Shown: in pieces, positions 1 through 5,751 of the stretch
How positions within the stretch are numbered: the stretch's first letter is position 1
Layout: each line of letters starts with the position of its first letter
Source: Bacteroidales bacterium
Lineage (GTDB): Bacteria > Bacteroidota > Bacteroidia > Bacteroidales > UBA932
Direction: 5' to 3'
DNA length: 5,751 bases
Assembly (NCBI GenBank): GCA_024402115.1
Contig: JAKSJQ010000072.1
Span: 1 to 5,751 of the forward strand
Notes under the pieces: model-generated
Told to the model about the DNA's origin: nothing
Seen by the model: the letters and a program-made list of their open reading frames with translations, nothing else
Databases searched by the model: none
Position numbers and translations under genes: made by a program

Positions 1-973
1 TGAGACGGTGGATAAGGCCTTCCTCATGCATCTTGACCATGTGGGCTGTGATTCCGCCGAGTGCGTAAGATGCGTGGATTCCCTTCTCGATCATGCTCTC
101 GCGGATGTACTTAACAGCTGCGAGCGATGCTCCGCCGGAACCGGTCTGGATCGAGAAACCATCCTGGAAATAGCCGCCGTTGATGATGACCTTGGCTGCC
201 ATCTGCGCAAGGAGGATGTCACGAGGGTTCTTGGTGTCACGGATGGCACCTGAAGAGATCTTCGACGAGTCTCCCACCGAATCCACGAGAACCACATAGT
301 CTACGTTGTCTTCGGAGATGGCGTTAGGGATGTTAGGATACTCGACGAGGTCGTCGGTGATGATCACAACCTTGTCTGCCATCATCGAGTCAGGGATCGC
401 ATAGCCGAGGGCACCGCAGATCGACTTCGCATTCTCCGAGCGGCTGTAGCCTGAGGCATTTCCTGCCGGGTCGCATGAAGAAGCAGCAAGGAAAGCAACA
501 TCGATATGGATCTCACCTGACATCACTGCACCGCCACGTCCACCATGGCTGCGGAACACTACAGGCTCCTTGAGGAGACCGCGTGAAATTTCCTCTGCGA
601 GTTCGCCGCGGAGACCGGATGTCGAGATGCGGGTGATGACACCGTTCTTGATATGGTCGATGAGAGGGGCATGTACGTCGATAAGGCTGGATGCTGCGAT
701 TCCGAGATCCTTGAAGCCCATCTCCGCGAGCTTTGCGACAACCATGTTCACAACCTTGTCACCTCCGCGGAAGTGATGGTGGAACGAGATGGTCATTCCG
801 TCCTTGAGACCGCTCTTGATGATAGCCTCCTCGAGGGTGGCAATCTTCGAGCCCTTCATCTGGTATTCCTTGCGGAATTCGCCGCTCTTCTCGATATTGT
901 TGGCGAACACCGGCTTGTTCATAGCCTCTGCAACAGACTTTACAGCGGCTGATCTTTCCATATAGCTACTCAT
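1..973 (-). CDS. citF: Citrate lyase alpha subunit (citrate CoA-transferase), 3' end missing
   Basis: CitF is the transferase subunit of citrate lyase. It swaps the acetyl group on the CitD thioester arm for citrate, giving citryl-ACP and releasing acetate. The window holds 324 codons from the start; relatives are about 510 residues, so roughly the last third lies beyond the left edge. Family stretches seen include ISFHHHFRGGD (residues 62-72), TSGLRGELAEEISRGLL (118-134), SHGGR (142-146), a DGFSIQTGSGGASLA block (271-285) and ALGGITAHMV (304-313). These line up well with what I recall of enterobacterial CitF. The frame is open across the whole stretch. The chosen ATG is preceded by GGAGG six bases upstream and overlaps the end of citE by 8 bases (ATGAGTAG), which suggests translational coupling. 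A second ATG at position 961 (residue 5) is less well placed relative to that ribosome site. Identity is near certain; only the unseen C-terminus cannot be judged. Confidence 0.95.
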   Translation of the reverse strand, partial: MSSYMERSAAVKSVAEAMNKPVFANNIEKSGEFRKEYQMKGSKIATLEEAIIKSGLKDGMTISFHHHFRGGDKVVNMVVAKLAEMGFKDLGIAASSLIDVHAPLIDHIKNGVITRISTSGLRGELAEEISRGLLKEPVVFRSHGGRGGAVMSGEIHIDVAFLAASSCDPAGNASGYSRSENAKSICGALGYAIPDSMMADKVVIITDDLVEYPNIPNAISEDNVDYVVLVDSVGDSSKISSGAIRDTKNPRDILLAQMAAKVIINGGYFQDGFSIQTGSGGASLAAVKYIRESMIEKGIHASYALGGITAHMVKMHEEGLIHRL

Positions 974-1859
974 ATGCTTCCTCCCTTGTCAAAATGCCTG
1001 ATGCGATTGCGAGTTCCATTGTGCGCTGCGCCCTGAGAACGACAGGACGGTCAACCATCTTTCCGTTCACCGAGATGACGCCTGAGCCCTTGGCCTCGGC
1101 CTCCTTGATGCCTGCGATGATCTTGCGGGCCTTCTCGATGTCCTTTGCCTTTGGAGCGAACACCTCGTTGACCACTGAAATCTGGCGAGGATTGATGATG
1201 GACTTGCCGTCGAATCCGAGATTATGGATAAGTTCAACCTCGTTGCGGAATGACTCCATGTCATCGAGGTTCGAGAATACGGTATCGAAGCAGTCGATGC
1301 CTGCCGCGCGGGCAGCAACAACGATTGTCTGGCGTGCGAAGAGAAGCTCTGCACCGCCCGGAGTCCTTTGTGTCTTGAGGTTGGCAGTGTAGTCCTCTGC
1401 ACCGAGAGCGATACCCATCATCCTCTTTGAAGCCTTTGCGATGGCGTATGCATTGCAGATACCCTCGGCGCTCTCGATGGCAGCCATGATGCGGGTCCTG
1501 CCAAGGCAGCCGAGCTTTGTCTCGACCTTCTCGATCTCTGCCTCAAGCTCACGCACCTCGTCTGCAGTCTCTGTCTTCGGCATGCGGATCACATCCACAC
1601 CACCCTTGATGACAGCCTCGACGTCCTTTCTTCCGTAAGGAGTACTGAGAGGATTGATACGCACTACTCTCTCGATTCCGCGGAAGTCGATCGACTTCAG
1701 GGCATTGTGCACGAGAAGACGCGCAGCGTCCTTCTCTGCCATTGTCACTGCATCCTCGAGATCGAGCATGATAGAATCAGGACGGTAGATAAAGGCGTCC
1801 TGCATCATTGCCGGGTTGTTACCCGGAATGAACATCATTGTTCTTCTTAATCTTTCCAT
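966..1859 (-). CDS. citE: Citrate lyase beta subunit (citryl-CoA/citryl-ACP lyase)
   Basis: CitE cleaves the citryl thioester carried on CitD into oxaloacetate and the acetyl thioester, completing the citrate lyase cycle in the cytoplasm. The 297-residue protein has the usual length for the family (about 300) and the HpcH/HpaI aldolase/CitE-type TIM-barrel motifs in order: MMFIPGNNPAM (8-18), LDLEDAV (32-38), RINPLSTPYGRKD (68-79), IRMPKTE (91-97), AAIESAEG (126-133), GAEDY (153-157) and GFDGKSIINPRQI (215-227). Glu129 and Asp156 are the likely Mg2+ ligands, and Arg68 probably contacts substrate; these roles are inferred from family knowledge. CitE-like proteins acting on other CoA esters (CLYBL, malyl-CoA lyase) share these motifs, but placement between citD and citF makes true CitE very likely. 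It starts 12 bases after the citD stop without a visible Shine-Dalgarno and ends overlapping citF by 8 bases. Confidence 0.96.
   Translation of the reverse strand: MERLRRTMMFIPGNNPAMMQDAFIYRPDSIMLDLEDAVTMAEKDAARLLVHNALKSIDFRGIERVVRINPLSTPYGRKDVEAVIKGGVDVIRMPKTETADEVRELEAEIEKVETKLGCLGRTRIMAAIESAEGICNAYAIAKASKRMMGIALGAEDYTANLKTQRTPGGAELLFARQTIVVAARAAGIDCFDTVFSNLDDMESFRNEVELIHNLGFDGKSIINPRQISVVNEVFAPKAKDIEKARKIIAGIKEAEAKGSGVISVNGKMVDRPVVLRAQRTMELAIASGILTREEAYE
980..984 (-). promoter_or_regulatory. Shine-Dalgarno site of citF inside the end of citE
   Basis: On the minus strand GGAGG sits six bases before the citF ATG at 973, within the last codons of citE. It is the clearest ribosome binding site in the window; the other starts lack one. 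It decides the citF start over the in-frame ATG at 961 and fits coupled translation of the two subunits. Confidence 0.7.
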
Positions 1860-1871
1860 GGCTGATTCTGA

Positions 1872-2153
1872 TTATGATTCCCAGACATCCTTACCGGTTG
1901 CGCGGACAGCAGCAGCGGTAACCCTTGCCCGGATTGTACAGTCGCGGGCACCCTTGTCGGTTGCCTTGATTTCTGCGTCAGTGACGCCCAAACCTGTCAA
2001 AGTCTCTTCGATGACGGCGCGGATCTGCCTTCCGAACTGAGCGGAGACAGTGCTGTCAAGATCGATGTGGAGACCCTTAGTCTCTGCCGGTGCGATCTGG
2101 ACCATGATATCTCCAGACTCGAGAGTTCCGGCAACAGCGTTCTTGATTTCCAT
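1872..2153 (-). CDS. citD: Citrate lyase acyl carrier protein (gamma subunit)
   Basis: CitD is the small acyl carrier of citrate lyase. It holds the acetyl and citryl groups on a phosphoribosyl-dephospho-CoA arm and moves them between CitF and CitE. The product is 93 residues, close to the roughly 98 of enterobacterial CitD. It begins MEIKNAVAGTLESGDIMVQI; the conserved GTLESGD places the prosthetic-group serine at Ser13 (codon 2117-2115; Ser14 in E. coli). QFGRQIR (39-45) and KGARDCTIRARV (67-78) are also family-typical. The frame stays open upstream to an ATG at 2249, but that would run through the promoter and the T-tract of the preceding terminator and add 32 residues with no family counterpart, so the start at 2153 was chosen. 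No Shine-Dalgarno is seen; TTTAACAAA precedes the ATG, as is common in Bacteroidota. It is first in the citDEF operon. Confidence 0.95.
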   Translation of the reverse strand: MEIKNAVAGTLESGDIMVQIAPAETKGLHIDLDSTVSAQFGRQIRAVIEETLTGLGVTDAEIKATDKGARDCTIRARVTAAAVRATGKDVWES

Positions 2154-2207
2154 TTTGTTAAATAGTGATATATTGTTAGTTATTGTTCCTAAGTTATCAA
2201 TAGTATG

Positions 2208-2238
2208 CAAAATTAGCTCATTTAGTTGAATATTGAAA
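2208..2238 (-). promoter_or_regulatory. Bacteroidota-type promoter of the citDEF operon
   Basis: On the minus strand TAATTTTG (2215-2208) matches the Bacteroidetes primary sigma -7 consensus TAnnTTTG at every fixed base. TTTC (2238-2235) lies 19 bases upstream, an imperfect match to the TTTG -33 box at the expected spacing. Transcription would start near 2200-2204, giving a leader of about 50 bases before citD. The site sits directly behind the terminator of the upstream unit, where an operon promoter is expected. This is pattern matching only. Confidence 0.65.
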
Positions 2239-2240
2239 GG

Positions 2241-2281
2241 AAAAAACACGAAAAACCGGAGTCTTGGAAAGCCTCCGGTTT
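2241..2281 (-). terminator. Intrinsic terminator after tyrA
   Basis: On the minus strand a perfect 9-base-pair stem, AAACCGGAG (2281-2273) with CTCCGGTTT (2261-2253), encloses an 11-base loop. It is followed by TTCGTGTTTTTT. It starts 23 bases after the tyrA stop. The plus strand has no T-tract after the hairpin, so it acts in one direction, ending the peptidase-tyrA transcript just before the citDEF promoter. Confidence 0.85.
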
Positions 2282-2304
2282 ATGGATTCCAGGCTGACAG
2301 CAGC

Positions 2305-3159
2305 CTAGCGAATGATCCTCTTGATGCTGTTTGCAGACTCGATGAGCCGGCGTATCCCATCCTCGTCATAATCGGCTATAGCCTCGCGGAAAGCCTTCAT
2401 CTTCTCGATGTAGGTATCAACAGCCTGGAGGATGTTGTCCCTGTTCTGGCCAAGGATAGGCACCCACATGTCGGCACTTGATTTGGCAAGGCGGACGGTA
2501 GAGGAGAAACCTCCCGACGCGAGGTCGAAGATATGCTTCTCATCCTTCTCCTTGTCAAGCACGGTCAGCGCAAGCGCAAACGAAGTGACGTGGGAGATAT
2601 GGGACACGTATGCAGTATGGACATCATGGTTGGATGCGTTCATATAGATTGCACGCATGTTCAGGGCATTGTAGAGATCCTCGACGATCTTCACGGCACG
2701 CGGACTTGATTCCTCGCTGTTGCAGATGATGCAGGCACGTCCGTCGAAAAGACCCGGCATTGCCGCCCACGGTCCGGAGTACTCGGTACCGGCCATAGGA
2801 TGCGATGCTACATAGTTGGCACGCATGGGATGGTAGTGGGCAACCTTGGCGAGCTGCTCCTTTGTAGAGCAGACATCCATCACGACCTTCCTGCAGTTCC
2901 CGATCTTTTCGAACTGGTCAAGGATGCGCGGAAGCATCTTCACGGCAGTACCCACAGGCACTGCGATGACGACAACGTCGCTCTCTGCGACGCATTCGTC
3001 GAATGTCACCACCCTGTCGATCAGGCCGATCTTCTCCGCAGCGGCAGCATTCACCGGTTCAGCCTCGACGCCAAGGACCTCATCCGCAAAGCCTCTGCGT
3101 TTGAGATCTATGGCCATGGAGCCTCCGATGAGGCCCAGCCCTATGATTCCGACATTCAT
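2305..3159 (-). CDS. tyrA: Prephenate dehydrogenase
   Basis: The enzyme oxidatively decarboxylates prephenate to 4-hydroxyphenylpyruvate, the tyrosine branch after chorismate, in the cytoplasm. The N-terminal Rossmann fold shows GLGLIGGS (7-14) and an acidic residue at the end of the second strand (Glu32), which favours NAD+ over NADP+. Then come DVCSTK (95-100), ASHPMAGTE (118-126) with the probable catalytic His120, NHDVHTAYVSHISHV (177-191, the HD and SHxxH pair of the helical domain), and TVRLAKSSADMW (221-232) for prephenate binding. At 284 residues there is no chorismate mutase fusion, and the tail after residue 240 looks helical with no recognisable ACT domain, so feedback by tyrosine through ACT is not evident. 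Arogenate dehydrogenase activity cannot be excluded from sequence. The ATG lies 3 bases after the stop of the upstream S9 peptidase gene with no Shine-Dalgarno, so the two are almost certainly cotranscribed. A terminator follows the stop closely. Confidence 0.93.
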   Translation of the reverse strand: MNVGIIGLGLIGGSMAIDLKRRGFADEVLGVEAEPVNAAAAEKIGLIDRVVTFDECVAESDVVVIAVPVGTAVKMLPRILDQFEKIGNCRKVVMDVCSTKEQLAKVAHYHPMRANYVASHPMAGTEYSGPWAAMPGLFDGRACIICNSEESSPRAVKIVEDLYNALNMRAIYMNASNHDVHTAYVSHISHVTSFALALTVLDKEKDEKHIFDLASGGFSSTVRLAKSSADMWVPILGQNRDNILQAVDTYIEKMKAFREAIADYDEDGIRRLIESANSIKRIIR

Positions 3160-3162
3160 TTG

Positions 3163-5613
3163 TTAAAGACTCTTTGGAGCGTAGATCGAATCCCACCAGG
3201 TTGGGTCGTCCTGGAGATACTTGGCAAACCATGCCCAGATCGTATCCTGCCAGTCCAGACGCTTCTGGTACTCGAGAATGTGGTGGTTCTGGTCCTTCAC
3301 CGCAACGAATGCAGTCTCCTTTCCGAGAAGCTTGAGAGCAGTGAACATCTGGATCGACTCGTTCACAGGCACGTTGGTGTCGGCATCGCCATGGACGAAG
3401 AGGATAGGAGTATTGATCTTGTCTGCGCGGTAGAGCGGGCTCTGGTCCACGAAGAGATCCTTCCTTGTCCAAGGATAGCTGTTCGCCATCGATGTCTCGC
3501 TGTATGAGTAGCCCCAGTAGCCGAAGCCCCAGTAGCTGGTATGGTCGCTGATGCCGGCGTGGGAGATCGCTGTAGCGAAGAAATCGGTGAGTGTAGGGAT
3601 GTACTGCGACATGAATCCGCCGTACGATGCACCGATGATGCCGACCTTCTTTTCATTGACGAACGAATGCTCCTTGCAGAACTTCTGCGCACCCTCGATG
3701 ATATCCTCTGCAGGACCCTGGCCGGCAGTATTCACGTGTCTTGCACTCCACTCCTGGCCGTTTCCGGTAGCTCCGCTAGGAACAGCCACGATATATACGA
3801 CGTAACCGAGTGCAGCGTATGCATGGTGAGGGTAGCGGCTCTCGAAGTTGCGGCTGGTAGGGCTGCAGCCACCGTAGTAGTTCACGATCATAGGATACTT
3901 CTTCGAAGGATCGAAATGAGGCGGGAGGTCGTAGCGGCCCACGACGGTCTCGCCCTTCGAGTTCTTGAAGTTCCACTCATGGCACTCACCGAGCTCTACA
4001 TCCTTGAGGATCTCGGCGCTGAGGTCCTCCTTGAGCTCGCTTCTGAGACTCTTGAGGTCAAGCGAGTAGAGGCGGTCAGAATTCATCGCACCCTGACCGT
4101 AGTATGCCATCACAGGGGCATTCGCCGCAATCGAGAAACGGTTCACGAGATCCTCCTTCACAGGAATCTGGTCGATCTTGCCGTTCTTCGGGTTCATGCG
4201 GTAGAGGCTGTAGAGGTCGAAATTCTCGGCTGTGAAATAGATCATGCCGTCTGCCGTGCTCCACTGTACACTGTTGATGTTCGGATTGAAGTTCTTTGTC
4301 ATCGGACGGATGCTCTTCGTCGCGATATCCATGATATAGAGCTCTGTCTGGGTGAGGCTTGGGGTCTGGCCAGGCTTTACGTTCATGCCGATGCGGCCGA
4401 ATGCCTCTGGAGAGCCACTGAGAAGAATCTGCTTTCCATCCGGAGAGAACTGAGCCCTGCCCATGAAGCCATCCTTGTCCACGAGTGTCTCTGCCTTGAG
4501 GGTAGAAAGATCGAGGAGATAGAGGCTGCCTACGGTTGTAGGGCGTTCGGTGAGACGCGACTGGCTGACGCTGACAAGAGCGTACCTGCCGTCCATCGAG
4601 ATATCAGATACATAAGAATTATGGTACCCGAAGGTCAGCTGCTGCATCATGCCTGTGGCGATATCATATTTTGCAGCGTACGAACGGTCTCTCCAGCCGG
4701 CCTGGCGGTCATCCGGCTCGAGGATCTGGTAGATGCTCTCACGCTCCTTCGGTCCCTGCTGGGTCATCGAGTAGATGAGGAAGTCCTCGGTAGGTGCGAT
4801 CTGGAACCTGCCCTGCGGAAGGTCTTCGACGAGAATCTCCTCTGCACCGGTTGATGGATCCGCAACGATGAGCTGTGTGCCCTTCTCCGTGCGGTGAGAG
4901 TAGTAATATCTGTTCGAGACAGGCATCCAGCTTGCTCTCTCAGCCTTCTCGGCAACTACCTTTCCGGTAGCGATCTCTTTGATCTGGGATGAAGCTGATG
5001 AGCGGCCGCCTTCCATGGTAGTGCTGTACGATACGATCATGTACTTTCCGTCAGGCGACACCTCGACTCCCGAGAAGCGGGTTCCGAGAAGTACGTCCTT
5101 CATTCCGTAGAAGTGCTTGCCGTCCTCGCGGACTGCAATCTTGCCCTCGGAAGGAGTCTCGATGGTCACCTTGAGAGATTCGCGCTTTCCGGACTGTGAC
5201 ACGTACCTGATAAGGACATCATGTGTCGACGGGCTGAGCTTGAGCTCACCGGCAGCAGGCTTTCCATCCACAAGGAGCTTGTAGCTGCCGAGTCCCTCGA
5301 CCTTGATCGATGCTGTCGTGAAACTTGTATTCTCGAAAGAGAATGCCGCAAGGCCCAGAGCATACTCTGCATCTGTTGCAGGAAGCGCATCTCCCGACAC
5401 GGTGACAGCATTCTTGAGAGCGTCCTTGGAAACCTGGGTTTCGAGGATGCCCGAAGCGTCGTACGCCTTCGAGTTGACATTCACCTCATCCACCATGAAT
5501 GGTTTCATGACTGGGAACGGTCCGGCATGCTTGAATGATCTTACGGTAATGTTTTCAGCGCCGGCCGAAAAGGTGAAGGCCATGGCGCAGGCGATAAGCC
5601 AGAATTTCTTCAT
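3163..5613 (-). CDS. Secreted S9-family (prolyl oligopeptidase / DPP-type) serine peptidase
   Basis: An 816-residue exported peptidase, probably periplasmic, expected to trim oligopeptides. MKKFWLIACAMAFTFSAGA (1-19) is a type I signal peptide with cleavage after AGA. Residues about 25-150 look like a beta-rich domain containing YKLLVDGK and a STHDVLIRY strand. Residues about 165-550 form a beta-propeller with PD40-like turns (SPDGKYMIV 186-194, MDGRYALVS 340-348, SPDGKQILL 390-398). The alpha/beta-hydrolase domain follows from about 555. The triad is Ser663 in GASYGG (codon 3627-3625), Asp745 in HGDADTNVP and His777 in DQNHHI; Tyr580 in NYYGG is the probable oxyanion tyrosine. An aromatic-rich loop spans 694-714. 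The frame is open back to an ATG at 5643, but that adds ten residues before the signal peptide, so 5613 was chosen. Substrate class (dipeptidyl, tripeptidyl or acylaminoacyl) cannot be told from sequence, so no gene symbol is given. tyrA follows after 3 bases. Confidence 0.93.
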   Translation of the reverse strand: MKKFWLIACAMAFTFSAGAENITVRSFKHAGPFPVMKPFMVDEVNVNSKAYDASGILETQVSKDALKNAVTVSGDALPATDAEYALGLAAFSFENTSFTTASIKVEGLGSYKLLVDGKPAAGELKLSPSTHDVLIRYVSQSGKRESLKVTIETPSEGKIAVREDGKHFYGMKDVLLGTRFSGVEVSPDGKYMIVSYSTTMEGGRSSASSQIKEIATGKVVAEKAERASWMPVSNRYYYSHRTEKGTQLIVADPSTGAEEILVEDLPQGRFQIAPTEDFLIYSMTQQGPKERESIYQILEPDDRQAGWRDRSYAAKYDIATGMMQQLTFGYHNSYVSDISMDGRYALVSVSQSRLTERPTTVGSLYLLDLSTLKAETLVDKDGFMGRAQFSPDGKQILLSGSPEAFGRIGMNVKPGQTPSLTQTELYIMDIATKSIRPMTKNFNPNINSVQWSTADGMIYFTAENFDLYSLYRMNPKNGKIDQIPVKEDLVNRFSIAANAPVMAYYGQGAMNSDRLYSLDLKSLRSELKEDLSAEILKDVELGECHEWNFKNSKGETVVGRYDLPPHFDPSKKYPMIVNYYGGCSPTSRNFESRYPHHAYAALGYVVYIVAVPSGATGNGQEWSARHVNTAGQGPAEDIIEGAQKFCKEHSFVNEKKVGIIGASYGGFMSQYIPTLTDFFATAISHAGISDHTSYWGFGYWGYSYSETSMANSYPWTRKDLFVDQSPLYRADKINTPILFVHGDADTNVPVNESIQMFTALKLLGKETAFVAVKDQNHHILEYQKRLDWQDTIWAWFAKYLQDDPTWWDSIYAPKSL

Positions 5614-5639
5614 ATCAATTAGTTGGTTACAATGAAGCT

Positions 5640-5668
5640 GCAAGTTACAGAAAAAATCCCTAAAGAAA
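5640..5668 (-). promoter_or_regulatory. Weak candidate promoter for the peptidase-tyrA unit
   Basis: On the minus strand TAACTTGC (5647-5640) partly resembles TAnnTTTG (TTGC in place of TTTG), with TTTC (5668-5665) 17 bases upstream. It falls between the tRNA terminator and the peptidase start, where a promoter is needed if the tRNA transcript ends. The match is poor on both boxes, so this is only the best candidate in a 66-base gap. Confidence 0.25.
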
Positions 5669-5679
5669 GGACAGAAACG

Positions 5680-5708
5680 AAAAAAGCTCCGGAATCTCTT
5701 CCGAAGCC
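5680..5708 (-). terminator. Intrinsic terminator after the tRNA
   Basis: On the minus strand GGCTTCGGAA (5708-5699) pairs with TTCCGGAGCT (5694-5685) around a GAGA tetraloop, with two G-U pairs. It runs straight into a T-tract (5685-5680). It begins four bases after the tRNA discriminator base, so it most likely ends the tRNA transcript and separates it from the peptidase gene. Confidence 0.8.
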
Positions 5709-5712
5709 TTCG

Positions 5713-5751
5713 TGCGGTAGGTGAGACTCGAACTCACACAGGCCAACGCCC
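5713..5751 (-). tRNA. tRNA 3' end, probably tRNA-Leu (partial)
   Basis: Read on the minus strand, GTGAG-TTCGAGT-CTCAC (5737-5721) is a perfect T-arm with the usual 7-base loop. It is followed by the 3' acceptor strand CTACCGC (5720-5714) and discriminator A (5713). No CCA is encoded, which is usual in Bacteroidota. The 14 bases before the T-arm (5751-5738) contain GGGC-GTTG-GCCT, able to form a small stem-loop as in the long variable arm of class II tRNAs. With A73, which is a leucine identity base (serine tRNAs normally carry G73), tRNA-Leu is the best guess. The anticodon, D-arm and 5' half lie beyond the right edge, so the isotype is an inference. Confidence 0.8.

Noticed and set aside
2166..2199. 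TGATA and TATCA as an inverted repeat in the citD leader
   Set aside because: There are only five base pairs separated by more than 20 bases of AT-rich sequence, which is expected by chance; no riboswitch-like fold was seen.
2154..2249. Longer citD with a start at 2249
   Set aside because: The extra 32 residues would be translated from the promoter and terminator tail, and the family N-terminus begins at the ATG at 2153.
2800..3507. A 235-codon open frame on the plus strand
   Set aside because: It is antisense across tyrA and the end of the peptidase gene, crosses the boundary between two well-supported genes and has no family signature.
3541..4854. A 437-codon open frame on the plus strand
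   Set aside because: It lies wholly opposite the S9 peptidase gene, whose propeller motifs and catalytic residues are clear in the minus frame. Its translation shows no recognisable motif; long antisense frames are expected from the codon bias here.
5587..5597. Lipobox-like L-I-A-C (residues 6-9) in the peptidase signal peptide
   Set aside because: The cysteine at residue 9 leaves too short a hydrophobic segment before it. A normal hydrophobic core continues past it to an AGA signal peptidase I site at 17-19.
5626..5649. TGTAAC occurring twice before the peptidase gene (5649-5644 and 5631-5626)
   Set aside because: It is a six-base word with an 18-base interval in a short AT-rich gap, too weak to call an operator.

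Overview
The window looks like a piece of a Bacteroidota (probably Bacteroidales) chromosome of moderate GC. This rests on four things: a match to the Bacteroidetes sigma-ABfr -7 box (TAnnTTTG) before the citrate lyase genes; mostly Shine-Dalgarno-poor, A-rich start regions; a tRNA 3' end with no encoded CCA; and a large secreted S9 peptidase of a type common in gut Bacteroidales. Genus cannot be settled from the sequence alone.

Every gene reads on the minus strand, so transcription runs from high to low coordinates. At the right edge is the 3' end of a tRNA with a long variable arm (probably tRNA-Leu), followed by its own hairpin terminator. After a 66-base gap comes an 816-residue signal-peptide-bearing S9 (prolyl oligopeptidase / DPP-type) serine peptidase. 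Three bases after its stop codon starts a 284-residue prephenate dehydrogenase (tyrA). A strong intrinsic terminator ends this two-gene unit.

A compact intergenic region (2154-2304) carries that terminator and, directly behind it, a promoter for the next operon: citD (acyl carrier protein), citE (citryl-CoA lyase subunit) and citF (citrate CoA-transferase subunit, cut off by the left edge). CitD, CitE and CitF together form the citrate lyase complex, which splits citrate into acetate and oxaloacetate in anaerobic citrate use. The ligase and prosthetic-group genes (citC, citX, citG) and a citrate transporter are not in view. If linked, they would have to lie to the left of the window, because nothing precedes citD in the operon.

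The genes are intact and recognisable. I see no insertion sequence, CRISPR array, phage gene or clearly new system. The points most worth a second look are the tight peptidase-tyrA pairing, the N-terminal extension and aromatic-rich active-site loop of the peptidase, and the citD-first operon with a small repeat in its leader.
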